Source of the DNA: Datnioides undecimradiatus
Taxonomy: Eukaryota > Chordata > Actinopteri > Lobotiformes > Datnioididae
Length of the DNA: 64,000 nt
NCBI GenBank assembly: GCA_008933995.1
Contig: WARS01000029.1
Coordinates: forward strand, 6,820,332 to 6,884,331
Direction: 5' to 3'
Each line of letters starts with the position of its first letter. Position 1 is the stretch's first letter. Position numbers and translations under genes: made by a program. The notes beneath the pieces are model-generated. The model was not told the origin of the DNA. It did no database searches and saw only the letters and a list, made by a program, of their open reading frames with translations. Positions 1 through 14,347 of the stretch are shown one piece after another.

Positions 1-3000
1 CTCTGGTCGATTACAAAACACTTCCTATCAGAGAGCAGCGGTGGTATGGTGAGGCACCGGCTGCTCCTCCACTTCTTACAGGCCGAACTATGAAACATTT
101 GTGTGAGCCGGGTTCTCAGAATTAACACAATGACATCATGAGTCTGTGTTTCATTAAGAGTTCATCTTTCTGATATACAGGGAGGCAGGATACAAGTAAT
201 GTTTCAATAGATGGTGTCGGGACTTTTGTTGCCTTGTGGTTGTGAATTATAAACAGAAGGGGGAGAAATAATGACTGGACCTTCTGTTGCAATGGAGGAT
301 TTACACGTGCTTCATCATTTATGAATCTGCAGCAAACATTCAAGGGAGCCATTGCGGGTAAATTTATGGCTCTGGGACACAGCATCGGGTGCCTTTTTCA
401 TGTGGTGCCCCTCCAGAAGCAGCGCCGTGGACACATTTTGGACGCTGACTCACGGATTGAGAATTCTGATGTGTTGTAATGTGGCAATAAAGGCTAAAGC
501 AAAACTGCTTCAAGAACATGTTTTCATACTTGTTTTGTACAAGTCTGTAGATTTGCAGTCGGTACTTAACGCTGGGAGACAAAGCTTTCATGTTTTCTGC
601 TGCAGCCACTTGGAAGAGTCTGGGGAAATTTAAGATTTCAGTGTAAATTCTACAGAAAGGCTAGCCTGGCTCTGCCTCAAGTTTAAAAAAACATTTCTTG
701 TTGATCCTAATCTACTTCACATGTAGAAAGCGTTTCCCAAAATACTGAACTTCTTCTTTAAGGTTAAATACATAAAAAAAAAGTCAAACCAGGAAAATGA
801 ATCTGAAAATGTAATGTCAAAAATTGCGTTTCCACGGGCACCCAGCAGGAAATGTCTGCAGGACTTTGCAGGTGAGCGTGTGGTCTGGGGTTGTTAAACT
901 TTGTTTGTGGTGCAGCAACAGGGGGCAAGTAGAACACTGCAATTTGACTTGCTGGAATAACAATCTTGCAGATTCATGTGACTTCCAGACTTGTGGCTCT
1001 TCTCCTTGTATTTAGGCTGTGTTAAAGGAGCTCTGACCACAAAACTTGCAACAAAAAGTGCTTTGACTGGGTCACATGTAACAACCATGCATGTGTGTGC
1101 TTCTGCATCTGTTAGACCCCCCCTTATGGTCATTGCTCGCTCTTTCTCCCCCACCACTCCCCTTGGACACAGTGTTCCCTTTCCTAACCGTAACATAATG
1201 TACACATGGACACATTCCTGTCTGTTTCACTATAGAACTCAGTGGGAAAGTAACACGGAAAGCTATAAATCTGAGTAGCACGCAGCAACTCCCAAAGGGT
1301 GTGCAGCGATACCAGATCCCTCGCAGAATCCTTGGAATAACAGCGAAAAACACTCTGCTGTGTTCATCAAACTGTCAAAATCCAGGTGGAGCAGGAAAAC
1401 CGACCTCTCAGGTTGTGAGAATTTTATTTTGGACCTGAGTCTTCGAGCTCCATTCAAACAGGGTTGATTCCTCTTGAGAACGTTGGGCGATCTTACAGTA
1501 TTTGCCCATGTGCTCATCTGTGATCTTAATCCCGCCTGTAATGCGTGTGTGTGTGTGATCCAATCCATTTCAGCGCCAAAGAGCTGTTGTGTTTTGGCTC
1601 ACTTGCTGGTCCTCTAATAACAGAAGTCGAATCAACAAAGACATTCCGCATTGTTTTTATACTGCCTTTATCTTTATGTGCACAAAATGGGCCCTGAGTG
1701 TCTATTTTCATTAGCGATTAACTCTTTTCTGAATTAACTGATTGGAAATTGCCTGTCACGGTTTCCTACAGCCCAAGGTTTAGAAGCCACATATTGTCAG
1801 TTTTGCCTGACGAAAGCCAAATATACTGAGTTAACAAAGGCATGAAACACAAAAGCAGAACAATCTAATAACTGAAATAACTGTCTAATAACTAACTAAC
1901 AACGTAGCTGCAGATTTATTTTGGGTCCACTAGTTCCATCCATTAAGATGCATTAAGTCTGGGAAGAGCACGGCTGCCTTCAGCCCCCACTGAGGCCGCA
2001 AATGTAACTCTATTTTGACTGTTTGAAAAAGACTTAACTGTAAAATATAAAACATACTCTTTTGCCTTGGACATCAGACTGTGGATTCTCCTTGCAGCCG
2101 TACATACATGATCCACATATGTACACTTCACTTCACTCGCAGGCAGATCCAGAGTGACTTATGCATGTGGGATGTGACTGTGAGGAGCGCAACGCGAAGA
2201 GTGAACTCAACTCAGAGAGATTCAGACTTCACAGGCCCCGAAGGTTCAGCAAGACAAGAGGCCTCGGTCTTACATGCAGGATCTGCTGCTTATGTTCTGG
2301 AGCACAAAGCGTTTAGTAGCTGCATCTCTCTCACTCTCTCTGATATAACAGACGTCGCACCTTCTCACCACAGTGTCTCACTCCCATGGCCTCAAACATG
2401 TGTACACACACAAATACATACACACAAACACACAGTAACAGACCAGGCTTTGTCTGTTTTACCTGAGGTGAACTCCCACATCGGGAGCAACAGTACCAAC
2501 TGGGCTGAATGGGCCTCATTGTCACGCTGGCTGGCATTTGCCCCTCGGGTTGATTAGCATGGATCAGAGGAGCCATGAACCCAGTTAGCCAAACTTCTGT
2601 CGCTGTCGATGCTGCTTTCTTTTTTTTCCTTTAGGCTTTAGGTTTTTAAAGTCTAGAGTTACAGCTACAGAAGTTCAGCGTTGGCACGGGAGTGGATCTG
2701 ATGTCAAGGGTGAGGACAGATTTGCAAAATTATTGGGAAAACCTTTGCATAATCAGAACGGGCAGACACGCAGCTGGAGGAGGGACAGGGATACGGCTGA
2801 TAAATGGGATATGATTCTGTTGTAAGATGGTCACTTGACATGCTCCTTAAGAAGATGAGCTTAGAATGAATGAATACTGGATCATTGTATTTTACGTCAT
2901 ATTCTCCCATGAGACCCAGTGCTTGGAGGGGTGTGGTGTGGGTGTGGGGCTCCAGGAGCGCTGCCTCAGACACACAGAACAGTTTTAATGTGTTCATCCA

Positions 3001-4099
3001 GCACTCCCTCATAGACACACAGATCTGTCATCGGAGGTCGTGACACCATTCATTTTTAGTGTTAATGTGAGGGACAGTTTCAAACATGTTAAAAATATCT
3101 TCACATTCACACGTTAAAGCCGCAGCACCATCTATGGGCTCTCTAAACAAGGACTCAGATCACTTTCACAGATTTTGTTATCAATAATGAGGAAGTAAAT
3201 AACCTCAGCGGGCTGCGGTACACTGGCTGGGTTCAAGTGTCCCACTTCTTCTTCTTTTGTTTCTTGGCTTTGACATGTTAATAATGTTTTATCGAGGCCA
3301 AGCAAGAAATCGTTGCGGTCGCAACACTTTTCCAGCTGTTGTTGAACCGTTGTCAAGAAAAACACGACTGCCTTATTAACGTTATTCCTGACTGTATTTA
3401 GTGTGCACGCCTTGAGACCGAGCCAAGCCAGGCCGGTCCAGGTCGGGACGGAGTAGACTTGATGAGTGGAGCAAGGAGAGGCACCAGTGGGGCTCCATGA
3501 CGACGGGGTTTGCGTGCAACGAAGGATCAGAGTCTCCAGTAACATATGAGGACCAGCTGAGGCAAACCTCAAATGACCTCAGACGGCATGCCTACTTATG
3601 ATGGGTAAGCATGGTGTGTCTGTGTATGTGCATACGTGTGTGTGTGTGTGTGTATCTGAGACCCACAACACAATCAAATTGAGCCAATAAAGACTATTGG
3701 CACTGGTGAACATGCACAAGAAGATTGATTGTGTTTGTCCATATTGGCTAAATGAAACTTCCTGATTGAATCAAGATTAAATACAAGTTTCCCCCCAAGT
3801 ATCAACTAAATAGGCATGTGGCATCCTTGGCCCAGCAGCGGTTTTGGGTAAAAAACAAAAAACAAAACAAAGATATCTGGATCCTACCTCCGCCAAAAAA
3901 TCAGCAGCGTTACCACAGAGTAATAATAACCAAACCATGAGCTGGCTGTTTTGTTTCTTTGTTGATAATAATAATCAGGGTGATTTGAATTGAAGTGGGT
4001 GTATTTTAGCATTGAAGTGATTTTTAAAAGGCGGCTTTCTGCCCTGTTCCACAAAGAGGGTGGTAATGGTGGTGTTTTTTGGTGTTGGTGGTGGTGGTT

Positions 4100-4113
4100 G
4101 GGGGGGGGGGGGG
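4100..4113 (+). repeat. Poly-G run after GGT repeats
   Basis: Fourteen consecutive G preceded by (GGT)n from about 4081. Length here is prone to assembly error. Confidence 0.9.
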
Positions 4114-4256
4114 TTGCCCAAATGCTTCCCAAATACCCAAACAAAAGAGCCGGTCTGTGAAGCAGAGAGCGTTTGAATCCATCTGCGCTGAGCTGAACAG
4201 GCCTGCTGGCAAGGGAATACTTCAGGGAAGGGCAGCCGTCTACTTTATGACTGTGC

Positions 4257-4264
4257 TGACGTCA
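4257..4264. promoter_or_regulatory. Perfect palindromic CRE (TGACGTCA)
   Basis: An exact eight-base cAMP response element, the binding site of CREB/ATF dimers. It sits just left of a CpG-dense open patch (4300-4500) inside the intron where short PDE4 isoform promoters are known in mammals. Function is inferred. Confidence 0.45.
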
Positions 4265-4299
4265 ATGGCATAATTCAAATACTTGCAGAGTGCATGCTT

Positions 4300-4500
4300 C
4301 CAGCTCTCTGAACCTGCTCTCTCTCTGTCTCTTTCTCTCTCGTGCTCTCTGTGGCAGGCCGCAGCTAAAATCCGACGTGGATTTGGACTCGAGTAAAACC
4401 GAGCGACAAAAACAACAACTGGAGCGGAGTCGCGCAGGTCTGAGCAAAACCGCGCTGTATTCATCTGCTTCAGTCATCACCAAGGCGAGTGACAGATCGA
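4300..4500. other. CpG-dense patch, open on both strands; possible exon or promoter
   Basis: This stretch has about ten CpGs in 120 bases, in an intron that is otherwise CpG-poor. It is free of stops in one plus-strand frame (4290-4619) and in two minus-strand frames. On the plus strand a long CT-rich tract ends in CAG at about 4359, a strong-looking acceptor, followed by RPQLKSDVDLDSSKTERQ. On the minus strand an ATG at 4483 opens MVMTEADEYSAVLLRPARLR. Neither peptide is recognised. No donor giving the phase-1 exit needed to join the pde4b UCR2 exon was found on the minus strand. Confidence 0.3.
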
Positions 4501-7500
4501 CTAGTCTTTGGAAACCCTATATTTGCTCTCAGAGAGGGACAGATTACTATGGAACTTTCGAATGTTCACAAATTCATAATAACAAATGTCTCATAAGCAA
4601 GAAGCGTGTGGGCTTATAGCTTTTGTGTGTGAAAAGGGAAGAAGGAAACCAAACTGAAATCAATTAAACACCTTTTCTATGAAGAGCTATTCTCTTTTCC
4701 CGAAAGAGGGAAGTGACACTGATTGTGTGCCAAGTGTGACGTGTGCGTTGGTGGGGACAAATGAACACACTCCAAAACATATACAGTGTTCACAGCTGAC
4801 ACATTGTCAAGTCAGTGAAAAAAGTAATTAATCAGCAACTAGTCTGATAATTGACTGACTGACTGACTGCTGAAAACATGTGTTGTGCTCAGTACGTTGC
4901 TCAGGAATAATCAGCAGATGTATCGATACAGGCACACATATATTCTGTAAGACAGAGATTGTGCCGTTTCCTCAGCGAGTGCAAATTTCCTAGAAATTTC
5001 CAGGCTCAAGACAGACTCAACACAAACAAGTGACGACTTCTTTTACATGATAAGAAGATAATAATAAGAATTTGACCGTTGAACCTGCTGAGTGAGCTGT
5101 TCGGCCACACTGAGACAGTTTGCTCTAGACATCAAGACTGACATTGTAGGATAAGTTAGGGTGACATAACCGGATGGAGCTGCAGCAAGACTTTCAAACT
5201 GTCCAAGTTCTGGCTTGCTCTCACAAGACTGAGAAAACTGCACTTAAAAAAGGTTTCAAAAGTAAAATCAGTCATTTCCAATATAAATCTGCTCTTGTTA
5301 CACGCTGTGCATGATTACAGCACTTTTCCCTTGACATGAAGCCTAATTTATTGGCCTGCGCAGCAACTTACAAGAACAGCAGGAAGTTAAATTTAATCAA
5401 CAACTGTTTTTATATATATACAAAAAAAGTCCTGACCTGAACTGACATTTGTGGTCTTTATGTTCCTTGTTGACTGGCCTCACTGAGAGGACACACAGAT
5501 ACTGTTTGTTACAGTTTGTCTACTGCAAAAGGCAACAGGGCCTGTGGCCATTTCAAGGAGAAGACAACCAGAGAAAAAGGTTGACGGCATGTCAGCTCAT
5601 TTCAAATGAGTTCTGCTGGCATAGTTAACGCGATTCTTTATCTTATTTTGAAACCAGCGCTTATGTCTCACCCACTCTTCTTAGAAGAGAACCGATAAGG
5701 AACCAAATCAAGAACCAGAATCAAAGTTGAAGTGAAATAACTGATGATATCACACTGACTAAACCAGCCTTTGCATCAACACTCTACATTTATAGGCGTG
5801 TATGAACACATGCACACCCACCTACACACAAGCAAGTAGGGTCTTTTCTTAAAACCCAGCTCTGGATCTCCCTTGGCTGGGAGCCGCGAGAGCCTGTGCC
5901 AAAGGGGGTATAGAGAGCTTTGAGTAGGGTAAATACTTGGCGCTGCAGCTGCTTTATGACACTGGAGAGTTGTAAACCAGGGGCCAGGACTGTCATTTCT
6001 GGCCTCAGTCCAATGCTGGGATTACTTTCAATTAAACCATGAACTCACAACCACCACAACAGAAGCTTATGTCTGACTTTTTTAAGAAAAAGAAAAAAAT
6101 CTTTGGTGGTGAGGAGACACAAAGACACTCCTTGTGACGCTCACTTTTTGGAAGTCCATTCCCTCTTGTTGTCAGAAGATTAGATGGTGGTGTCCGCTAT
6201 TCTAAAAACATGTCAGTCACTCTGTATGGAAACCTCCAACCCTGTCTCTTGCCCTCTTAGGGGCACCTGACTGACACTGGAGAGTTTGAGGGCAGGGGGA
6301 TGGTGAAATGTGACCTAATGGTGCACGCCAATCAGCCGGCACCTTTCTAAATCTTATTTGAGACCACACGACTCTGTTGACACACTCACACAAACATAGC
6401 CATGTTTGTTTAGCACATTTGAGAAGATGGTTTGCATTTTAAAATAGTTTCCAGTTCATAACTTGATTTTTAAATAACTGCATTTTACAACTTGATTATA
6501 ATATAGCCATTAAGGCAATGTGTTGTTGGAGACAAAAATGCAACAAACATAAGCAGGCTTTCTGACAGCTTAACATTATTAATACATATATGTATAATAT
6601 TTAAGTACAACACTTCTCTTTGAGGTAAAATCATAGGAGAGTGCACTAATAAGAAATATTGACTTAATCGGGGGCTATATGATCTTTGACAGCTCATGTT
6701 CTTTGTCCTATTAGATGTCTTTTTAGGCATGTTGTACCGACTCATTCTAAACTTCCAGGGTATTATTTTTCAATGTGCGTAGATATAAATACAAAAAGTG
6801 ATTGGCAATTAAGTTTATTTTGTTTGTTCACCTGATAAGCTGTTGTTTTGTAAGTTTTGCTAAAGCTTGTGACGCTAGAGTGACTCCATGTTTCCACTGT
6901 TGACATCTTTTGAGTGGATCACGCAAAAGCTGTTTCCTAGTAACCCATTTACACATTAACAGAGTCTTAACTAGCTAAGACATTTCTTAACTTTCGAGGT
7001 GCCAACAAGCAAATTAGACAAACAGGAGACAGACGCCTGCTCACACTCTACTCCCTAGTCACGCACATGTGCTATTCCACAGAAAATAATCTTATGCAAC
7101 TATCAAAGTGGATAAAGCACTGCGAGTAAAGCACAACACCACTAAAAAGAGCGAGACTGACTGAGAGGTCCAAAGGACAGAGGGAGCGCAGCAGTGCCGT
7201 TGACATATAAGCGTGTCTTTCCATGGTAATGAGCTAAGCTCTTATGCAACAAATTTCCAGTGTAAAAATAGGCTAATACATCCCTCCATACCTTTCACTC
7301 CCTTCCTCCCTCCCTGTCTCTCTCTCCTTCCCTTTCTCTTTCTCTCTGAGCATCCACCAACTCATCAATCACCAACTACAAAGAAAAGACAAAGAATCAA
7401 ATTCCTGGAAAGGAGCAAAAGACAGAAGGGAGCATCAGTTTGAAGGTACTTGCGTAACCCTTTCAGGTGAATGTCAGGGCTGAGCTGTCAGAATTAAAAA

Positions 7501-7854
7501 AAAAAACCCAGATGACTTCATGTTTGGAACTACTTGATGAGATACTGGTGCAGATGTGTCTGCAGATGGACGCTTTGTTTTGTGGGGCGAGTCATTCACC
7601 CACCTTCCACTGAACTCAATCATCTTTGGATTGTTCTCCCACTTTCCTGCTGCATCTCAGCGCTGACGCTGAAATGGTTTCACAGAGTTTCTCCTCAATA
7701 AATCAGTAACTGTGTACAATTCATCAAATTCATCACTTATGTAATTTTCTAAGTGGTTGCTGCTCCTTCATAGCAACGATTTGTTGGTTGTGCCTGTTTG
7801 AAATGACTGCGTGGCTCAAACTAACTATTTTACGGCATTACCTGCCAATTAATT

Positions 7855-7920
7855 ATATATTATATTATATTATATACATTTATATATATATATATATTAT
7901 ATTATATATACATTTTTTAA
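7855..7920. repeat. AT-rich low-complexity tract
   Basis: Alternating tatat/attatat units; no gene content. Confidence 0.85.
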
Positions 7921-8898
7921 AATTTATGTAAATTGTTCATCACAGTTTCCTAGAGCTTATACTGATGTTTTCAGAATATTTCATGTTGTCCACCCAGAAA
8001 GCAGCATATTTGCATTGTTACAATCACACAGTAAAGGTCACAAACTACCCCGTCTGACAAAAGGAAATTTTCATTGGTTGATGCTAGAATGCAAAGTAAG
8101 TGGTCGACCAAAGTCACTGATCTTTCATCTGTTTGTGTAGCTTGAAATGTCTGCGCTGAATTTCCTGCCATCTTATAAGATGGATGTTTAGATGGATGAT
8201 CAGACAGATGATGCTCTCCCATCAGTCACACTAGCATGAATGAAAAATACACGCAGTCTCGTTTTGTCTGTCACTCTTAATCTAAAGCCATTACGGCAGG
8301 TTCTGAAACATCCCGATACCCTGGTATCAACATCCTGGTTTCCAAAGGAGGCCGAACATCTTTAATGAATTTAGCTTACTTCTGTCACATGAATCCTGCA
8401 GGAGTCGACACACCTTCAGTGGATATCACAGCTATTCCAGTTTGATGCAAAACACCCAACCGACAAATAACATCTGTCCTAAATGTGTTCCATAAATTTC
8501 ACTGAGATTCAAACAGTTCTCCGCGCTGGTTTCATCTTAATGAAAGGTTTTTGCGTCTTCAAGCGCACAGATGGAGGAAGACAGGAGACACAGACAGTGG
8601 GATGCAATTAAGAGCACATGTGAACGAGTCAAACTGAGCCGTGACCACAGGCCCGTCAGCTCACTTGTTCTTCATGTGGAAAACAGAATCCTGAATTTTT
8701 CACTACAGCCTGGTCTCCACAACAAGTAAAAACAAGCTTTTTCTTTTTTTTAAAATCTCCAACTGACCGACTGGTGATACGGGCGAAGTTGTGAGTAAGG
8801 GGACTGATATTGCGGCAAGCTTGCGCTGTTACACGTTCACAGACAAACGCTTACTGTAACCTGTATGATCCAGAAGCTCCGGCAGACAATATTATTGA

Positions 8899-8906
8899 TG
8901 ACGTCA
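8899..8906. promoter_or_regulatory. Perfect palindromic CRE (TGACGTCA)
   Basis: Second exact CRE in the same intron, in the context gaTGACGTCAgc. The flank to about 9010 is somewhat richer in CpG than the surrounding intron. No open exon was seen next to it. Confidence 0.35.
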
Positions 8907-11900
8907 GCTTGTCTCCAAGAGTCGGATCACATAAACAACGGCTGGATCTGAGCAGAGTGGGAGAGCTGGCGGTTTTAGGACGGTTGTGATATTCCTCACC
9001 TCCTCTGCGCGAGCAAACATACAGCTAGCCACATCTGGCACGCACGCACACACACAAACACATGGACACACACTCATGCTGATGGCAGGCTCTTGCTCAC
9101 GTATGGTACATTCACAGGTAGACTGACAACTTCACTTGATGATTCAAGGTGACGTTGGGCCAAATAAGGACTCATAAAACACACACTCTTGGTAGACATT
9201 GTCACACAGTAGGACTTGCATTTGTCAAAGCAGCCAGGGTTGTATACACACTACATTTCAAAGTAACGAGTCAGTGCAATTGGCAAGGAATGGCTCCAGT
9301 GTCGAGAAAGACAGAGGACAGTTTGATACCATTTGTGGCTTAATACCAGGCTTCGGTTCCCGCTCTTCTTCTGAACTCATGTTTCAGGGTATTTCTCTGT
9401 GTGTGTCACATAGTGGAGGGAGGATGATAATGATGTTTGGACAGGCAGTGTGGCTGCCTGGAAGGATTACAATAGATGGAAATAAATCGCTTCTTCTTTC
9501 TCAGGCCTGTGCCACTGTCCACTGTGTCAGTGGTCAATGAAAAACAACAAACAGTTCAGTCGAACTGAATGGATTATCATTGCTTTCCAAAATGAGCTGC
9601 AGAAGTCTTTACGAATCTGGCCCCGAAAAACAGGAAGACTTCCAAATCATTACAAATGAACCATAATGGCTTAAAATGACTCTGAGAAACATTTTCTGTT
9701 CTGAAATTGCTAGAATTAAAACTTGATTGGGTTTAGGTACAAAAAGCACTTGGGCATGGTCTTGGAAAGATTACATTTAAGGTTAAAAAGCTACTTGGCT
9801 ACGAAAAGTAAAAGTAACCAGATGATTGGCAGCATAGTTGCCCCATGTGTTAAAGCCTCTTCTCTTGTATGACTTCAGAACAACATCACGTTTAAAGAAT
9901 TATGCCTTTTTTTCTTGACCTGTATCTGCACTGCCTCATGAAGCAACACATTTCTGTTTGTTTTTTTAAGTAACAAGGATTCCCCCGATACCAATGTTTG
10001 GTAAAGCCATAAAAAAGGTTCATTTGGATCTCCTCATGGTGCAAAATTACAGGCAGCTGCTCTAAAGGAATAAACTATCACACCTAAACAATAAATCAGA
10101 GTAATTCTGCCAAGCTTCAGCTCTGGACCTTCCCAAAAAAGGATGAAGGAGATGAAAAGATGATGGGATGAAAGTGCTCTGACTATCCTGACTAACACGT
10201 TTTTCCAGGATTATCTGGGTTAGGCTTATGGAGGATGTCATGCCTTAAAGTGTCCATTGCGATCCCATGTAATGGAAAACTTGAGTTATTAGAGAAATCT
10301 AACAATACCGGCCAGTGGGCAGTAAAAAGGTCAAGTGGTGGGAGGACAAGTTAAGTATCCTTCTGACAGAAGTGCTTCAGTTCTATTAATTTACTTTCAC
10401 AGAATACAAGAAACCTGCGTAAGACCGTAACTTATTCATGTTTGTGCTTTTATTAAAACTGAATACTTTATGAAACCATCAAGTTTTAGACTATAGATCA
10501 GTAACTTCTCCAAATGATCTTTAATCATCTTCAGTCTTTAAGTGTAAAGTCAGCCTGTTATGAATAGGAAATGCTGCATTTGTCACTAATTTAGTCATTT
10601 GTTAAAATCTTTAACACTAAGGACACTAAGTTCTGATTGGTTCATAGATAAAACAGGTTGCATTACCTCAAACATAAGTGATATGAAGCATACATTATAT
10701 GATGTCTGATATATTGATATATATGATAACTGGCAGAAAAGTACTAAAGGCATTTGGCCTGCAGCAGATTCTTTTGGACCGAGGCGTGATCCAATTTTCA
10801 CTCCTGAGGGTTGTTTAGAGCCAGAGAGTGCGCTGTTCACTACACACCACACAATGTGCAGCCCAATCTGCTACAGTCCCATTAGTCCCGCTCTTTGCAG
10901 CGAGGTGCCACAATGCATGTGGGAGTTATCTGAGGACACTGCTGAGTGGATCATTGTCCTGAATCAAAACCTCTTAAATCTGTGAGGGGAAAACACACAT
11001 TATAGCAAGGGTGTGAGAATGAGAGATGAGCATTCAATGGATGGTCGAAGAGGATAATACATGACCTGAGGTCAAGCACCTCAGAAACAGCAGGGTCCTC
11101 ATAATGAACTTGACATGGTCCTCTTTCCTAAATGAGACACACTGTTCACCGTGGAGAAACAGGACAAGAACTACTGTTTGGAGGACAGACCACTAAGCTG
11201 TGAGCAGCAGATGCGCATTTTGTTTAAACCAAGTTAAAGGGTTGGTCCACCAAGAACAAGAAAACATGTTTTGGTTTAATTTGCTCAGGGTTTGAGATAT
11301 CCATCTGAGATTACGAGACTTTCATTCATGGTGCTGACAACATTTTCATTAAATCATTTCAACAGCAACCTGTTCTCCCAGGGTACTCACAGAGTCAACA
11401 AGTTTCTGAAGAACTGCTTCTTCAGAGGAAAGTAGTTTCAGTGAAAACTGTTTATCCAGAAAAAGGCAGATTACCCTGAGCAAGTGGGTCATTTTATTTT
11501 TGTAAGACATGTGGTCAACGGCAAAACAATGCCAGCACCAGAGTTTCCGTTTTCTGACAAAACTAATGTTGTGTCCATGTGAACTGGAAGATTTCAATGC
11601 CCCAGACAACATATTATTTGTGTTTATTTAGCTTTGATACAATTGATAGGCAGGTTATATAAAGAATGAGATCACTGGGGTTGTAGATTTATAACATTTA
11701 TTTATTGATAGGTAGGCTATTTTTGATTATATTTTGAATAACATGATACTTCAGCAAACTCACAGGCAAAATGCTATTTTGTAAAATGGGCGTGAAGACT
11801 GTAGTTTTCAACTGACATTTAGATAACTCCAGTTTTTTTCTGATTGTTAGCATTTTCTGGTGGACTCTTCATCCAAGGTAACACAGTTATTTTGACCTTG

Positions 11901-13349
11901 TTTCATATATTGTGCCCGCATATAACCCAGGTAAGCTCCACTGCTTTCAGGCAGAGATCTGTGACATCTACCACAAAACCTTGACAAGTGAAACTAAAAC
12001 TATGAGCATGAAAAGATACCACTGGAGGTAAGTGGAAAAATATTGTATTGTAGTTCAGGGAAACTCTTCAAGGCACATACTCTTATGAAGATTCCCCCTG
12101 CAGTAGTAAGACAGTGTCGTCACTGCACAATCAACAAAATAGTTTGGTGCTCAATTAAAAGGGAAAATATGTTGTGGTCACAATCAAAAGACATCATGAC
12201 CAAAATCTTATCTGTCAAACTAATCCTCACAATTTATGTACTCTGGGGTAAACAATAACAACACAAGTGCCAGCACAAGAAAATGTGTTGCTAATTGCAG
12301 AAAGTGTTAAGTGCATTATTGCGCTTGTTTGCACTATCAGTTGGGGAGGGAGAAAATGAACAAACACAAAGCAGTAGCTCGGTCGGGTCAATAGCCACAT
12401 TATGCCGTTATAAAGGGAAAAGAGACAACAGATAGCGGCTTTGTGGCACTTTGTGTGGGGAGAAAAGTGATCACACTGGACACACACTCGTATGAACGCA
12501 GGGAGAGATATCAGAAGTGGTTCATGGGTGCAATATAGACATTCCAGTGCAGAGCAAACACTGGAGGTCTGCCTTTTTCTCAGAGAGGGAGACTAAAGGT
12601 AAACAGTCTAATCACCAATCGCCAGGAACAGATACTTCTCTCTACACTGATTTCTCCATCGATACGCTGCACAAAAGCAGCCTGACTGTGACCTGAAGGA
12701 CACCTTGTGTAACCCAACACACTGCGCGCCACTTAGCTTTTCAGCTGTTTAAACTGTGACCCTGAAGTGTTTACACAGGTATGAAAAAAGTCACTGATGG
12801 TGTGTGCTAAGTCAATATTGTGTACATTTTGTACTGTACTTCATGTACTGATTTGCACTGTAGGCCAAACATCTAACTGACAATGAGTCACGAGAGAGAA
12901 ACCTGACAGCCTGAGTACACAACTCTCCCTGTCGCCACGCTATATGTAATTACACTGCTGAAGTCTCATCGGAACATTTATAATCTAAACACCGGAGTTA
13001 TGTTTGAGGGCGCTGGATGATCTATGCCTTGAAAAAGTATTGAATCTGAGAACAGGGAAGGACACTCCTCTCAATTTTAACCACAAAAAAAAAATAAAAA
13101 TCTACAACAAAAGTTCCGAAAATTTAAAAAAAAGGGTAGTTTAACTGTCTCAATAAGATGCCGTACAATGATTTTAATGAAAAAAAGGAAGTAAAACTAC
13201 ATTAGTGGATTTCCCCTTAGGTCTATAATTAAGTTAAAAACAATTTAGAAGAGGACAGCTGTTATGGCACGGAGAGCACCCTAAACAACAAAAAACACAT
13301 CTGTCTTATCCTGGAAGGAAGTAAAAACTTTATTTCAATAAAATTCCAA

Positions 13350-13560
13350 TTCCCCCATGAATGTTTGTACCCAGTTTCATGACAGTCCAATCAGTCCTTT
13401 TGGCTAGACATTTGACTAAAAACCACAAATGTGAACTGTGTAAAGTTAGGGGAACTCCAGAGACATTATCCTCTGTGGAACATGAATATCTGTATAAGAT
13501 TTCATGGTGATCCAGTGGTTGATGAGAGAACTCAGTCTGGACCAAAGTGGTGGTCTGACT
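13350..13560. repeat. Dispersed fish repeat, copy 1
   Basis: Contains phrases typical of a repeat common in percomorph introns: ccatgaatgtttgtacccag, a later atgaatatctgtataagatt, and cagtctggaccaaagtggtg near its end. A related copy lies at 18060-18560. No coding capacity. Confidence 0.6.
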
Positions 13561-14307
13561 AACACACAGAGACAGACTAAATGTTAGTCAGTTGTGACGT
13601 ATCCAGCTTGTGATCCACGTCAGGCTGCCTGTGCTCACTGGCTACGGGTGCATCGTGTGGACAAACTACTGTATAATCAGGACTAACATTACAGTTTCTC
13701 ATTAAGTCTTTACAGTAAAAATGTTTAATTTACAGAAAATGTTTAAAAACCAACTGGATGAAATATAGTTTATTTACGTTGTTTAAAACGGGAGTATTTC
13801 AGATTAGGATTGGTGAGAAAAGCAGATGTCTATCATGAATGGCTCTGTAGAACCAGGTTTAGGAGCAATATGTGAACTCAACCAGTGAGTTCATAGAAGA
13901 GTTGTGAATGGAGTAATGACAGTGTTTTCATTCTGGGGTTTGTGACGCAGGTCAGGCCCTGTCTGCTCTTTGTCTCCCTGTCATGCCAAAGGAACTCATT
14001 TGTCCCCGGAGAAAGATGGATGAACTGTTGTAAAGACAGAGCCCGAGGCGGCGGAGTGGGGGGTGTGGGTCTAAACACCTGGGGGAGTGTGTGTGTCTGT
14101 CTATCTTTGTGACTGTGGGTGTGAGGAAGTCGCTGTTGTCCCAGTGGCCCTGTTTCCTCATTAGTGTCACAATCCTGCCCCGTGTGAACTTCCTTCCATG
14201 GACAGAAAGATGTTTAAGTGACAAACACAGACTTGATCTGTAAACAATTAGGTAACACTCACACCTTTGTTTTACATGCATTCATAATCTCTGTTATTTC
14301 ATCTCTG

Positions 14308-14310
<3 letters not shown>

Positions 14311-14340
<30 letters not shown>
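14311..14340. repeat. (AC)15 microsatellite
   Basis: Uninterrupted AC dinucleotides followed by atatacatac. Confidence 0.95.

Positions 14341-14347
<7 letters not shown>

Noticed and set aside
2081-2557. 158-codon plus-strand open frame
   Set aside because: It runs through a CA-rich tract, has no recognisable domain and no convincing splice or promoter context; likely chance.
3132-3572. 146-codon minus-strand open frame
   Set aside because: No family resemblance and low-complexity turns. The stretch gagaccgagccaagccaggc hints at an old repeat, but not enough to name it.
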